This document shows, in pieces, positions 1-6,295 of a DNA stretch of 11,581 nucleotides. This DNA is from Candidatus Omnitrophota bacterium (lineage in GTDB: Bacteria > Omnitrophota > Omnitrophia > Omnitrophales > Aquincolibacteriaceae). The stretch's first letter is position 1. Each line of letters opens with the position of its first letter. Under the pieces are notes generated by a model. The model had not been told where the DNA came from. It searched no databases and worked only from the letters and a program-made list of their open reading frames with translations. The position numbers were made by a program, and so were the translations under genes. The stretch is from assembly GCA_023246985.1 (NCBI GenBank), contig JAHFHJ010000036.1, positions 1-11,581 on the forward strand. The letters are read 5' to 3'.

Positions 1-375
1 TTCAACTTCATTGAAATTGATAGGTATTGGGACTACCCCCAACTTTGAATTTTTTTACATCAATGGTAGTTGGGGTTGCCCCAATTTCAACTTCATTGAA
101 ATTGATAGGTATTGGGACTACCCCCAACTTTGAATTTTTTTACATCAATGGTAGTTGGGGTTGCCCCAATTTCAACTTCATTGAAATTGATAGGTATTGG
201 GACTACCCCCAACTTTGAATTTTTTTACATCAATGGTAGTTGGGGTTGCCCCAATTTCAACTTCATTGAAATTGATAGGTATTGGGACTACCCCCAACTT
301 TGAATTTTTTTACATCAATGGTAGTTGGGGTTGCCCCAATTTCAACTTCATTGAAATTGATAGGTATTGGGACTA
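1..375 (-). repeat. Tandem array of identical 85-bp structured repeat units
   Basis: The sequence repeats with an exact period of 85 bp. Four complete units lie at 36-120, 121-205, 206-290 and 291-375, preceded by a 35-nt partial unit at the window edge, so the array probably continues to the left. By eye all copies are identical, which suggests recent expansion. Read on the minus strand, each unit starts TAGTCCCAATACCTATC. It then carries a hairpin AATTTCAA/TTGAAATT, a GGGGCAACCCC mini-hairpin, and a hairpin AGTTGGGG/CCCCAACT closing an A-rich loop (37-44 with 68-75 in the first full unit). Diverged copies of the same element occur at 1388-1510 and 9321-9405 on the plus strand. Open frames cross the array, but 85 is not a multiple of 3, so each copy is read in a new frame; I do not regard it as coding. 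There are no variable spacers, so it is not CRISPR. Confidence 0.97.
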
Positions 376-521
376 AATAACCGGGTATAAACTTCTTAAT
401 GCTCGCGCGTTTAAAATCTGAAGCGACATCCAATAACCCAAAAACAATAACCCAAGAGTGACCCAACTCCAATAACCAGTTGTTCGATAATCGATTTTTG
501 TCATGGGAGCTCGTTGAGTGA
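376..521. repeat. Intergenic spacer with degenerate CCAATAA-type heptad repeats
   Basis: This gap lies between the 85-bp array and the stop of the lysozyme-like gene. No gene or RNA is recognisable. From about 429 to 480 the sequence is a degenerate 7-nt repeat: successive heptads read CCAATAA, CCCAAAA, ACAATAA, CCCAAGA, then GTGACCC and further diverged copies, with AATAACC recurring. No convincing terminator for the minus-strand gene ending at 522 is visible. The heptad reading is done by eye and the boundaries are soft. Confidence 0.5.
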
Positions 522-1328
522 TTAGCAGTGAATCTTAAGGTAGTTCCTGATCCGGGCTTTCCATCCGAAAAGTCGCTCGGGACGATCTTTTTCCCGCGGG
601 GCGTTACGAACCCGGGTCTCCAGAACTTCTTTCGCGGCGCCGACAAACTCTCTTAGGGCGTCTTCTTTTTTCTTTGGCAGGCGCATGGCTTGAAGGACTT
701 GCAATAATCCCCAACCCTGGCCTTGCGAGCGCTCGGTCTCAAGGATCCCCTCGCCTTTAAAATTCACATAATCGATCAGGGCAAATATCCCGTTCGGAGC
801 GCTCGCGATCTCTTTAAACTTCAGCTCGAGCACAGGGCGTTCCGCTTCCGGGACCGTGGCGGCCATTTTGGGCAGGATCCCTTCAACTCTCCGGATGATG
901 AACTGGGCCTGGAATCCTTGGGTACGGTTCAGGAAATCTTTTAAGACAATCATGCGTTCGCTCGCAAGATCGCCTGAGAATTCTTCCCGGGTTTGCCACG
1001 GCGCCTCACGGGCCGGCAAGGCCTTGATCCATGCGGGGATCTCTTCTTTTTGGGCTTCCAGGAAGGAGAGAAATTCCGGAAAAAGTTCCTTGTAGGGTCC
1101 TTTTTTACCTTGAGGATACCAGATGAAATGTCCGATGCCGAATGATGGGAAATCTTCATCAGCATTCCAGGTCGTCATTCGCTCGACGCGTCCCGAACAT
1201 TCGTTAAAGAAGATCATCTTTTGGAGACAATCCAACTCATCCGCGGTCATCGGGGTGTCAGGTTGGGCGAAGAGGGCGGCCGCGGAAAGACTCCATAAAA
1301 ACAGGAACCCGATCGTAAAGGGTTTCAT
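522..1328 (-). CDS. Exported lysozyme-like protein of unknown function
   Basis: This is a 268-residue protein with a Sec signal peptide: a basic start MKPF, a hydrophobic core at about 5-20, and likely cleavage after LFAQ (about 19-22). The mature part should act outside the cytoplasm. Residues 38-71 read like the active-site region of phage-type lysozymes: a Glu (E43, in FFNECSG), then WNADEDFPSFGIGHFIWYP, where SFGIGH at 62-67 resembles the TIGIGH segment of T4 lysozyme. A second conserved-looking block at 185-212 contains IDYVNFKGEG and QGQGWGLLQVL. I recognise the overall pattern from uncharacterised proteobacterial proteins, but no enzyme activity is known to me. The ATG has GGAGAGG just upstream on the minus strand. 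The gene stands alone, flanked on both sides by copies of the 85-nt element. Muramidase activity is inference from motif spacing. Confidence 0.85.
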   Translation of the reverse strand: MKPFTIGFLFLWSLSAAALFAQPDTPMTADELDCLQKMIFFNECSGRVERMTTWNADEDFPSFGIGHFIWYPQGKKGPYKELFPEFLSFLEAQKEEIPAWIKALPAREAPWQTREEFSGDLASERMIVLKDFLNRTQGFQAQFIIRRVEGILPKMAATVPEAERPVLELKFKEIASAPNGIFALIDYVNFKGEGILETERSQGQGWGLLQVLQAMRLPKKKEDALREFVGAAKEVLETRVRNAPREKDRPERLFGWKARIRNYLKIHC

Positions 1329-1387
1329 GGCCTCTCCGGGGCATCTATTTTAAAAATCAGAAAAAACTTCGTTTTTTTAAAGGATTT

Positions 1388-1510
1388 TAGTCCCAATACC
1401 TATCATCCCGCCAGAGGTGGGATGGGGCAATCCCAATTCCAATCAATCGCAGCGGGGTTGAGATTGGGGTTGTCCTGACTACCATTCAGAAAAAAAATAA
1501 AAGTCAGGGC
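1388..1510 (+). repeat. Diverged, enlarged copy of the 85-nt structured element
   Basis: It starts with the invariant 17-mer TAGTCCCAATACCTATC (1388-1404). The first hairpin has an entirely different sequence from the array copy yet still pairs: 1404-1412 with 1416-1424 (CATCCCGCC/GGTGGGATG, one G-T pair, loop AGA). GGGGCAATCCC follows, then about 37 extra nt not present in the other copies. The final hairpin is CCTGACT (1474-1480) with AGTCAGG (1502-1508), closing an ACCATTC plus A-run loop. Compared with the array (CCCAACT/AGTTGGG), both sides of two base pairs have changed together. It lies between two minus-strand genes and is not coding. Confidence 0.88.
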
Positions 1511-1511
1511 A

Positions 1512-1600
1512 ATCCTTGTCGGCCATTTTTGAAATCAAGTTTTAGACAAGGATAGCGTTCTGATCTTCGGAAAGCAATCGAAGACTCAAAAAAAGATCAG
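1512..1600. repeat. Two further inverted repeats downstream of the HAD gene
   Basis: A perfect 9-bp inverted repeat, ATCCTTGTC (1512-1520) and GACAAGGAT (1545-1553), directly follows the structured element. Next comes CTGATCTT (1560-1567) with AAGATCAG (1593-1600), with CTTCG/CGAAG (1565-1569 and 1579-1583) as an alternative inner pairing. The second repeat reaches into the stop codon of the minus-strand HAD gene and could slow or end its transcription. However, the T-run precedes the stem on that strand, so this is not a canonical intrinsic terminator. Confidence 0.5.
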
Positions 1601-2589
1601 ATCTTCAGAAGATGGCAGAGATCTGCGGGAGTTTTGATGAAAAAGTCGGGCTTGGCGGCTTCCAGCCCCTTGAGGGTCTGGAAAGGATTGGCGGCGAGCA
1701 TGGAAAATGCGACCGAACGGATCGAAAGAAAGGATTTCGCCCGATTTGTGGCAAGGATATCGTCAGGAAGATCGCCCACATAAAGGAATTTTTTTTTTGC
1801 GCCGAGCGCGTGCGCGGTCTTAATAAGCGAAAAAGGATGGGGTTTGCGAAGGGATTCCTTCTTTTCCCGTTCTTCCTTTTTAACATCGTCCATAGTGGTC
1901 ATCGCATCGAAAAGGTCCGCAATCCCGAAATGCTTAAGAGCGTGAGAGGCCTCGTAGAGCGATCGACCGGTCGCAATACCGAGCTTAAGGCCGTGGTGTT
2001 TGAGCCTTTCCAGAATCGGACGCTTGAAGACCAGTTTTTCACGGTGTATAAGGCCGCGTTTTTTCCAGTAACGCATCCGATTCATCGTGACGCGCGGAAA
2101 AATGTCCTTACCGAGATAAACTTCCTGAAAGATACGCGCCACTTTTTCGACGGTGACGGTCGTGGGACGGCCAAAAAGCGCCGTGATACCGGACACCCGG
2201 AGCGGTCTGTCCTTCACACTTTTGGCGAATTTTTCGATATTAACCGATTTTTTGAGCGCCTCAAGCGTCCGATTTTTGACCGGAAGCGAAAGAAGGTAAA
2301 TGAGTAATCCGTAACAACAGTCCCAATCATCATTGAATCCTCCGAGAAGCTTGAATTGATTCACATCGCCCGGCGTGAGCAGGCTTGGGAATTTCCCCCC
2401 CGTGGACCGACTAAAAAAGGGTACCTCCCCGTGGGTAAGGTAAAGCTCCACGGTGTTACGGATAGCCTCAAGATAGGACTGACGGGTGTCCACAAGGACA
2501 TTGTCGATATCGAAAATAACGGCGTCGGCTTGGACTTTTTCGACTGGAGGATGCGAGACTGAAACTTTCACGGCAACCTTCTGTTTCAT
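1597..2589 (-). CDS. HAD superfamily (subfamily IA) phosphohydrolase, TIGR01548-like
   Basis: This 330-residue protein has all four haloacid-dehalogenase motifs. Motif I is VIFDIDNVLVDT, with nucleophile D27 and acid/base D29. Motif II is GIATGRS with T207. Motif III Lys is in RKPHP (K249). Motif IV is YVGDLPDD (D273, D276/D277). These imply a Mg-dependent phosphatase or phosphoglucomutase-type enzyme in the cytoplasm. The segment LLGGFNDDWDCCYGLL (81-96), with SYLEAIRNTVE after motif I, resembles the small HAD clade described by TIGR01548 (haloarchaea, cyanobacteria, oomycetes). The substrate is unknown, and no neighbour suggests one. An N replaces the usual G after D29. There is no Shine-Dalgarno sequence before the ATG, and no other Met before residue 169. 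A promoter at 2596-2624 places the transcript start at or near the A of the ATG, so translation is probably leaderless. The first 20 residues are a basic extension before the fold. Confidence 0.88.
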   Translation of the reverse strand: MKQKVAVKVSVSHPPVEKVQADAVIFDIDNVLVDTRQSYLEAIRNTVELYLTHGEVPFFSRSTGGKFPSLLTPGDVNQFKLLGGFNDDWDCCYGLLIYLLSLPVKNRTLEALKKSVNIEKFAKSVKDRPLRVSGITALFGRPTTVTVEKVARIFQEVYLGKDIFPRVTMNRMRYWKKRGLIHREKLVFKRPILERLKHHGLKLGIATGRSLYEASHALKHFGIADLFDAMTTMDDVKKEEREKKESLRKPHPFSLIKTAHALGAKKKFLYVGDLPDDILATNRAKSFLSIRSVAFSMLAANPFQTLKGLEAAKPDFFIKTPADLCHLLKI

Positions 2590-2595
2590 ATGTGC

Positions 2596-2624
2596 AGTGT
2601 ACGCCCTGGCGCATGTCCTGTAAA
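2596..2624 (-). promoter_or_regulatory. Sigma-70-like promoter for a leaderless HAD mRNA
   Basis: On the minus strand TTTACA (2619-2624) is followed by a 17-nt spacer and TACACT (2596-2601). These match the -35 and -10 consensus at 5/6 and 4/6 positions. Exactly six nt separate the -10 from the ATG of the HAD gene, so the expected +1 is the A of the start codon (2589). This fits the absence of a ribosome-binding site there. Confidence 0.55.
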
Positions 2625-2642
2625 GAATGATTTCGGCTGAGC

Positions 2643-2672
2643 TTGTGTGCCGATGCGATGCTGTGTTAATAT
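2643..2672 (+). promoter_or_regulatory. Possible sigma-70-like promoter toward tRNA-CAU
   Basis: TTGTGT (2643-2648) and TAATAT (2667-2672) are separated by 18 nt on the plus strand. The tRNA starts about 115 nt downstream. The gap 2673-2791 holds no other gene I can recognise. Such hexamers occur by chance, so confidence is limited. Confidence 0.35.
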
Positions 2673-2791
2673 ACCCGCCTTTGTCTCGGTTGATCCCAGA
2701 AGAGACGAATTCGCGCAGGATATTTTTTTGAAATCCGGAGTTGAATTATTGGAAAAAGCATCATCGGTTGTTTCTTCTTCGTAATTTATGC

Positions 2792-2865
2792 GCCGGGGTA
2801 GCTCAGTTGGCTAGAGCGAGGGACTCATAAGCCCTAGGTCGCCAGTTCAATCCTGGCCCCCGGCA
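2792..2865 (+). tRNA. tRNA with CAU anticodon, probably tRNA-Ile2
   Basis: A full 74-nt cloverleaf can be drawn. The acceptor is GCCGGGG/CCCCGGC with discriminator A2865. The D-arm is GCTC/GAGC. The anticodon loop is CTCATAA with anticodon CAT at 2826-2828. The variable loop is AGGTC. The T-arm is GCCAG/CTGGC with loop TTCAATC. The 3' CCA is not encoded. It is not an initiator: the 1-72 pair is G-C and the anticodon stem lacks the three G-C pairs next to the loop. The pair adjoining the anticodon loop is A-G (31-39), which is odd. CAU fits elongator tRNA-Met or tRNA-Ile2, whose C34 is converted to lysidine. Its position directly upstream of tilS favours Ile2, but the sequence alone does not decide. 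Confidence 0.95.
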
Positions 2866-2901
2866 AGGCCTTCATTCATTTTAAGATCAAGAAGTCCTGA
2901 C

Positions 2902-3028
2902 CCGTCCAAATCTTTGATAATATTTTAAACGAAAACCCGGACGGCGCGAACCACGTGGGGTTCGTGCCAGCCCCGAAAGGGTGTGTTCGGCTCCCCAATA
3001 GAGGATACGCTGCTGTTTTAGACTCTAT
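2902..3028 (+). promoter_or_regulatory. Structured leader between tRNA-CAU and tilS
   Basis: Several stems can form. CCGTCC (2902-2907) pairs with GGACGG (2939-2944). GGCGCGAACC (2943-2952) pairs with GGTTCGTGCC (2959-2968), with one G-T. AGCC..GAA (2969-2977) can pair with the TTCGGCT near 2985-2991, with a bulge. ATAGAG (2998-3003) pairs with CTCTAT (3023-3028), covering the first two bases of the tilS ATG. The first two stems share bases 2943-2944 and so exclude each other. It matches no riboswitch class I can name. It could equally be a mobile palindrome. Confidence 0.4.
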
Positions 3029-4031
3029 GAAACAACAAAATGATGATCTTCTTTGCCGCTTTGAAACGCATCTCGCGGAGCACCGGTTTTTTAAATCTCG
3101 TCAAAAGATCTTGATCGCCTGTTCCGGCGGGCCGGATTCCGTGGCGCTTTTTCATCTTCTTCAAGCGCTCGCTCCCCAATACGGTTGGAAAATTGGTCTC
3201 ATCCACTTCAATCATCAGCTCAGGCCGCGTGCGGCAAAAAGTGACGAGAGTTTCGTCCGCCGTTTGGCAGCAAGATCCCAGGTGTTTTTTTATCGGGGGA
3301 CAGGGAATGTGAAACGTGAAGCACGGAGGACGCAGACCTCGATCGAAGAATGCGCGCGAAAAATGCGGTATGATTTTTTTTTCCACACGGCAAAAACGAA
3401 AAAGATCCCGGCGCTCGCTTTGGCCCATACGCAGGACGATCAAGCTGAAACTGTGCTCATGCGGATGATCCAGGGGACGGGGCTCAGGGGGTTGCAAGGG
3501 ATCCGGGCCAAGTATCCGAGGGGTCGCGTGACCCTGGTTCGGCCGCTCCTTGTTTTCACCAAAAAGGAATTGCGGGCCTATCTTGCGGAACAAAAGATCC
3601 CTTATCGCTCGGACAAAAGTAATGATTCATCCCGGTTTGTCCGTAACCGCATCCGTTTGGAACTTATTCCGAAACTCCAGCGCGATTTTAATCCGCGGGT
3701 GGTCGAGGCCTTGTCGCGCCTTCCCGCGATCGTGGCCGGGGAGAGCGCCCTCATCGCGGAACTCGAAGAACAAGCCTGGAAGAAAGCATTTAAAAAACAT
3801 CGCGCTACTCGAGTGGAACTTTATCGCTCCGTTTTTCTTAAATTTCCAACGGCACTTCAATTTCGCATCGTAGAAAAAGCTCTTAAAAAGCTCGATCCTC
3901 TCAGCGGACTTTCCTTCGAGGCTTGGGAACGGCTTCGCCGGGGGCTTGTCCGGTCTCGTTACCGCTGCTCACTTCCCAAAGATATCGATCTTGCGCTCAC
4001 GCCTAAAAATATAACTCTTTACAAGAAATAG
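3027..4031 (+). CDS. tilS: tRNA(Ile)-lysidine synthase
   Basis: TilS uses ATP and lysine to convert C34 of tRNA-Ile2 (CAU) to lysidine, changing both its decoding (AUA) and its charging identity from Met to Ile. The PP-loop SGGPDS is at residues 33-38, preceded by KILIAC and followed by VALFHLL. Other family signatures are HFNHQLRP, IEECARKMRYDFF, LALAHTQDDQAETVLMR, GLRGLQGI, RPLL and the DKSN..RFVRNRIR segment. I chose ATG 3027 (334 residues) over an upstream GTG at 2955, because the extra residues resemble no TilS N-terminus and fall in the structured leader. No strong Shine-Dalgarno is near; GAGG at 3001-3004 is 22 nt away. The protein is shorter than E. coli TilS (432 residues). It has the catalytic and middle domains but little or nothing of the C-terminal domain, like the short Aquifex type. 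It is immediately downstream of a tRNA-CAU gene and upstream of ftsH. Confidence 0.95.
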   Translation: MKQQNDDLLCRFETHLAEHRFFKSRQKILIACSGGPDSVALFHLLQALAPQYGWKIGLIHFNHQLRPRAAKSDESFVRRLAARSQVFFYRGTGNVKREARRTQTSIEECARKMRYDFFFHTAKTKKIPALALAHTQDDQAETVLMRMIQGTGLRGLQGIRAKYPRGRVTLVRPLLVFTKKELRAYLAEQKIPYRSDKSNDSSRFVRNRIRLELIPKLQRDFNPRVVEALSRLPAIVAGESALIAELEEQAWKKAFKKHRATRVELYRSVFLKFPTALQFRIVEKALKKLDPLSGLSFEAWERLRRGLVRSRYRCSLPKDIDLALTPKNITLYKK

Positions 4032-4049
4032 AACTGGGCATAATCCGAT

Positions 4050-4078
4050 TTGATATCTTCAAACTGCCATGCTAGACT
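4050..4078 (+). promoter_or_regulatory. Extended -10 sigma-70-like promoter for ftsH-folP
   Basis: TTGATA (4050-4055), a 17-nt spacer and TAGACT (4073-4078) lie in the tilS-ftsH gap. The -10 is preceded by TGC, an extended -10 motif. Transcription should start near 4085. The start would be about 34 nt before the upstream ATG at 4119 and about 140 nt before the present ftsH ATG at 4226. Confidence 0.6.
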
Positions 4079-4118
4079 ACGGCCTCTTTTCCTCGAAAAA
4101 AAGCGAGACCCAAAGACC

Positions 4119-4229
4119 ATGAGTCCCGTTAGAAATCTTGATCCGGGGAAGGGGTTTGAAGCGATGCATTGTCTGTGCAAGTATCGGCCGGTTCAAATCG
4201 GCGAAAATGGAGAATTTCTAACGGGATGA
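4119..4229 (+). CDS. Possible 36-codon upstream ORF created by the element insertion
   Basis: An ATG at 4119 opens a frame reading [11 protein letters not shown] and continuing through the inserted element to TGA at 4227-4229. That stop overlaps the ftsH ATG at 4226 as ATGA, the classic arrangement for translational coupling. The first residues (MSPV) equal those of ftsH because the start region appears to be duplicated around the element. There is no strong Shine-Dalgarno before 4119. Whether it is translated is unknown; it may be only the relic of the old start codon. Confidence 0.3.
   Translation: MSPVRNLDPGKGFEAMHCLCKYRPVQIGENGEFLTG
4125..4225. mobile_element. MITE-like palindromic element at the ftsH start, with target duplication
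   Basis: Perfect 12-bp terminal inverted repeats, CCCGTTAGAAAT (4125-4136) and ATTTCTAACGGG (4214-4225), bound a 101-nt segment. Inside, GGTTTGAA (4153-4160) pairs with TTCAAATC (4192-4199), with one G-T, and CGAT (4162-4165) with ATCG (4183-4186), so the whole can fold into a long imperfect hairpin. ATGAGT lies directly outside both ends (4119-4124 and 4226-4231), a likely 6-bp target duplication; it reads as 8 bp, ATGAGTCC, because the element begins with CC. It encodes no transposase, so it would be non-autonomous. Confidence 0.7.
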
Positions 4230-6295
4230 GTCCTGTGAGTAACAAGATGAAGAAAGATATGCCGCGCCCCAAGAACGGCCGGAGGCTGCCTCCGAAGCCG
4301 GGGGAACCGGATCGACGCAGACTGATCGCCCTTTTCCTTATTCCTCTCGCGATCTTCCTTATTCTCCAGGTCTTCGTATTCCCCAACCTTGATCTTAAGG
4401 AGCTCAGTTACTCTGAATTTTACCGGATGCTGACGCGCAATCCCGAGACCGGCGAGATCCTTTCCTGCGATCTGGTGGACAATGTGGTACAGGGCAAGAC
4501 GATCACGGGTTCTTTTTTTCAAGTGCATATTCCCTACAATGATCCGGAAGTCATTCCGCTGATCCGCAAGAATGTCGCGAATTTCTCCGTCGTTCCGCCT
4601 CAGACTTTCTGGCGAAATTTCTTCGCAGGGATCTTTCCGACACTGCTTCTGATCGGGTTCTTCTGGTTCTTTGTGTACCGCGGCGTCCAGCAGGGCGGGG
4701 GCAAAGTTTTTTCGTTCGGAAAATCCCGCGCGAAACTTGCGGATAAAGAAAAAAGTTTGATCACTTTCAAGGATGTGGCGGGCGTTGAGGAAGCGAAAGA
4801 AGAACTTCAGGAGATCATCGAATTCCTGAAGGAGCCTCTGCGGTTTACAAAACTAGGGGGGCGCATTCCCAAGGGGGTTCTCCTGATGGGACCCCCGGGA
4901 ACAGGGAAAACACTTCTCGCGAAGGCGGTAGCCGGCGAGGCCGAAGTACCTTTTTTTTCCATCAGTGGTTCGGATTTTGTAGAAATGTTCGTGGGTGTCG
5001 GAGCCGCTCGCGTGCGGGATCTTTTTGAGCAAGCCAAAAAAGCGGCAAAGGCGGGCGGCAAAGGCGCGATCATTTTTATCGATGAGATTGACGCCGTAGG
5101 CCGCCAGCGTTTTGCCGGGATTGGCGGCGGGCATGACGAGCGTGAGCAGACGCTGAACGCGCTTCTTGTGGAAATGGACGGATTTGACACGCACGCGGGC
5201 GTTATTCTCATCGCCTCGACGAACCGGCCGGATGTGCTGGATCCCGCGCTGCTTCGTCCGGGCCGGTTTGACCGCCAGGTGGTCGTGCCTCTTCCGGATC
5301 TCATCGGCCGCGAAGCGATTCTGAAAGTCCATGCCATCAAGGTGAAACTTGATCCCGTCGTTGATTTTAAAACGATTGCGAAGCAAACGACTTATTTTTC
5401 CGGCGCGGATCTTGCGAACCTTATTAACGAAGCAGCTCTTCTGGCGGCGCGGCTCAACAAAGGGACGGTCGGGATGAGCGAACTTCAGGAATCCATTGAA
5501 CGCGTGATGGCCGGGCCGCAGCGCAAAAGCAAAAAAGTTTCGGATAAAGAAAGAAAGATCGTGGCGTATCACGAATCCGGACACGCGCTTGTGGCGCTCC
5601 TGACGCCCGGGACGGATCCCGTTCACAAAGTGACGATCATTCCCAGGGGCATGGCCGGCGGCTATACGGTGAGTTTGCCGGAAGAAGACCGCACGCTTCA
5701 CAGCCGTACTTTCTTTTTGGCGGAGATCCCGGTTTTGATGGGCGGGAGGGCTGCCGAGGAACTTATTTTTGGAGACATTACGACGGGCGCTCATAATGAC
5801 CTTCAGAAAGCGACCCAAATCGCCCGGGAGATGGTGTGCCGTTTTGGGATGAGCGCCAAGATCGGCCCTATTGTTTTCGGCAAAGAGGGCGGGATGGTAT
5901 TTTTGGGCCGCGACATTATGGATGAGAAAAATTACTCGGAGGACACCGCGCGTTTAATCGATATCGAGGTTAAGCGGATCCTTGAGGAAGGTTACGAGCA
6001 TTCGAAAAAGGTTCTTACGGAGAGCCGGGACAAGCTTGAGGCTCTGGCGAAATTACTTTTGGAAAAAGAAACATTGGACGCCGAAGAAATTAGAAATGTT
6101 ACGGGCCTCGCGAACGCGCTTCCGCCGGCGAGCGGCGGTAGTTCCGTGCCGGGCGAGCCGCCTGAAAATCAGCGAGCCTCGCCTGATTCTCATCTTATTT
6201 CTTCTATTGGAAATCAGCGCGGTCCCAGCTCTTTATACAAGAAAGCAATGAAAGCCGGGATGCCCGAATCCCAGGGCGGGAAACCCGCGGCGTGA
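4226..6295 (+). CDS. ftsH: ATP-dependent zinc metalloprotease FtsH
   Basis: FtsH is a hexameric, membrane-anchored AAA+ protease that extracts and degrades damaged membrane and short-lived regulatory proteins. From ATG 4226 it is 689 residues. It has a basic N-terminus, TM1 at about 32-53, an external domain, and TM2 at about 133-151. The AAA module has Walker A GPPGTGKT (222-229), pore loop MFVGVG (254-259), Walker B IIFIDE (282-287) and the second region of homology ending RPGRFDRQ. The protease has zinc site HESGH (449-453) and the third-ligand Asp in AHNDLQKAT (D525). A TTG at 4169 would start inside the inserted element and is unlikely; ATG 4247 and 4259 are alternatives. The last ~60 residues are a Pro/Gly/Ser-rich tail without a recognisable domain. 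Its stop overlaps folP by 4 nt. A small element sits immediately before the start and may alter expression. Confidence 0.97.
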   Translation: MSPVSNKMKKDMPRPKNGRRLPPKPGEPDRRRLIALFLIPLAIFLILQVFVFPNLDLKELSYSEFYRMLTRNPETGEILSCDLVDNVVQGKTITGSFFQVHIPYNDPEVIPLIRKNVANFSVVPPQTFWRNFFAGIFPTLLLIGFFWFFVYRGVQQGGGKVFSFGKSRAKLADKEKSLITFKDVAGVEEAKEELQEIIEFLKEPLRFTKLGGRIPKGVLLMGPPGTGKTLLAKAVAGEAEVPFFSISGSDFVEMFVGVGAARVRDLFEQAKKAAKAGGKGAIIFIDEIDAVGRQRFAGIGGGHDEREQTLNALLVEMDGFDTHAGVILIASTNRPDVLDPALLRPGRFDRQVVVPLPDLIGREAILKVHAIKVKLDPVVDFKTIAKQTTYFSGADLANLINEAALLAARLNKGTVGMSELQESIERVMAGPQRKSKKVSDKERKIVAYHESGHALVALLTPGTDPVHKVTIIPRGMAGGYTVSLPEEDRTLHSRTFFLAEIPVLMGGRAAEELIFGDITTGAHNDLQKATQIAREMVCRFGMSAKIGPIVFGKEGGMVFLGRDIMDEKNYSEDTARLIDIEVKRILEEGYEHSKKVLTESRDKLEALAKLLLEKETLDAEEIRNVTGLANALPPASGGSSVPGEPPENQRASPDSHLISSIGNQRGPSSLYKKAMKAGMPESQGGKPAA

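Noticed and set aside
36..120. Integron attC sites
   Set aside because: CCCCAAC/GTTGGGG looks a little like the attC core boxes RYYYAAC/GTTRRRY, but the purine/pyrimidine ends do not match. The other two copies change the essential AAC/GTT to GAC/GTC, no cassettes lie between units, and no integrase is in the window.
27..303. Two overlapping 63-residue open frames with the same peptide in the 85-bp array
   Set aside because: They are a by-product of the perfect repeat. Because 85 is not divisible by three, each copy is translated in a different frame, there is no ribosome-binding site, and the diverged copies of the element elsewhere contain no matching frame.
1..375. CRISPR array
   Set aside because: The whole 85-bp unit is identical from copy to copy. 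There are no variable spacers and no cas genes.
263..646. 127-residue minus-strand frame
   Set aside because: It overlaps the end of the exported lysozyme-like gene in another frame, runs into the repeat array, and has no recognisable domain.
1560..1600. Intrinsic terminator after the HAD gene
   Set aside because: The stem is present, but on the transcribed strand the T-run precedes the hairpin instead of following it.
1612..2307. 231-residue plus-strand frame
   Set aside because: It is antisense to the HAD phosphatase, which has all four catalytic motifs; the plus-strand peptide resembles nothing.
2955..3026. GTG start at 2955 extending TilS by 24 residues
   Set aside because: The extension falls in a hairpin-rich leader and does not resemble any TilS N-terminus; ATG 3027 gives the usual distance to the PP-loop.
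4169..4225. TTG start at 4169 extending FtsH by 19 residues
   Set aside because: These codons lie entirely within the inserted palindromic element. The flanking ATGAGT duplication indicates that the native start is the ATG now at 4226.
4853..5818. 321-residue minus-strand frame
   Set aside because: It is antisense to the conserved AAA and protease domains of ftsH; a high-GC codon pattern commonly opens such shadow frames.
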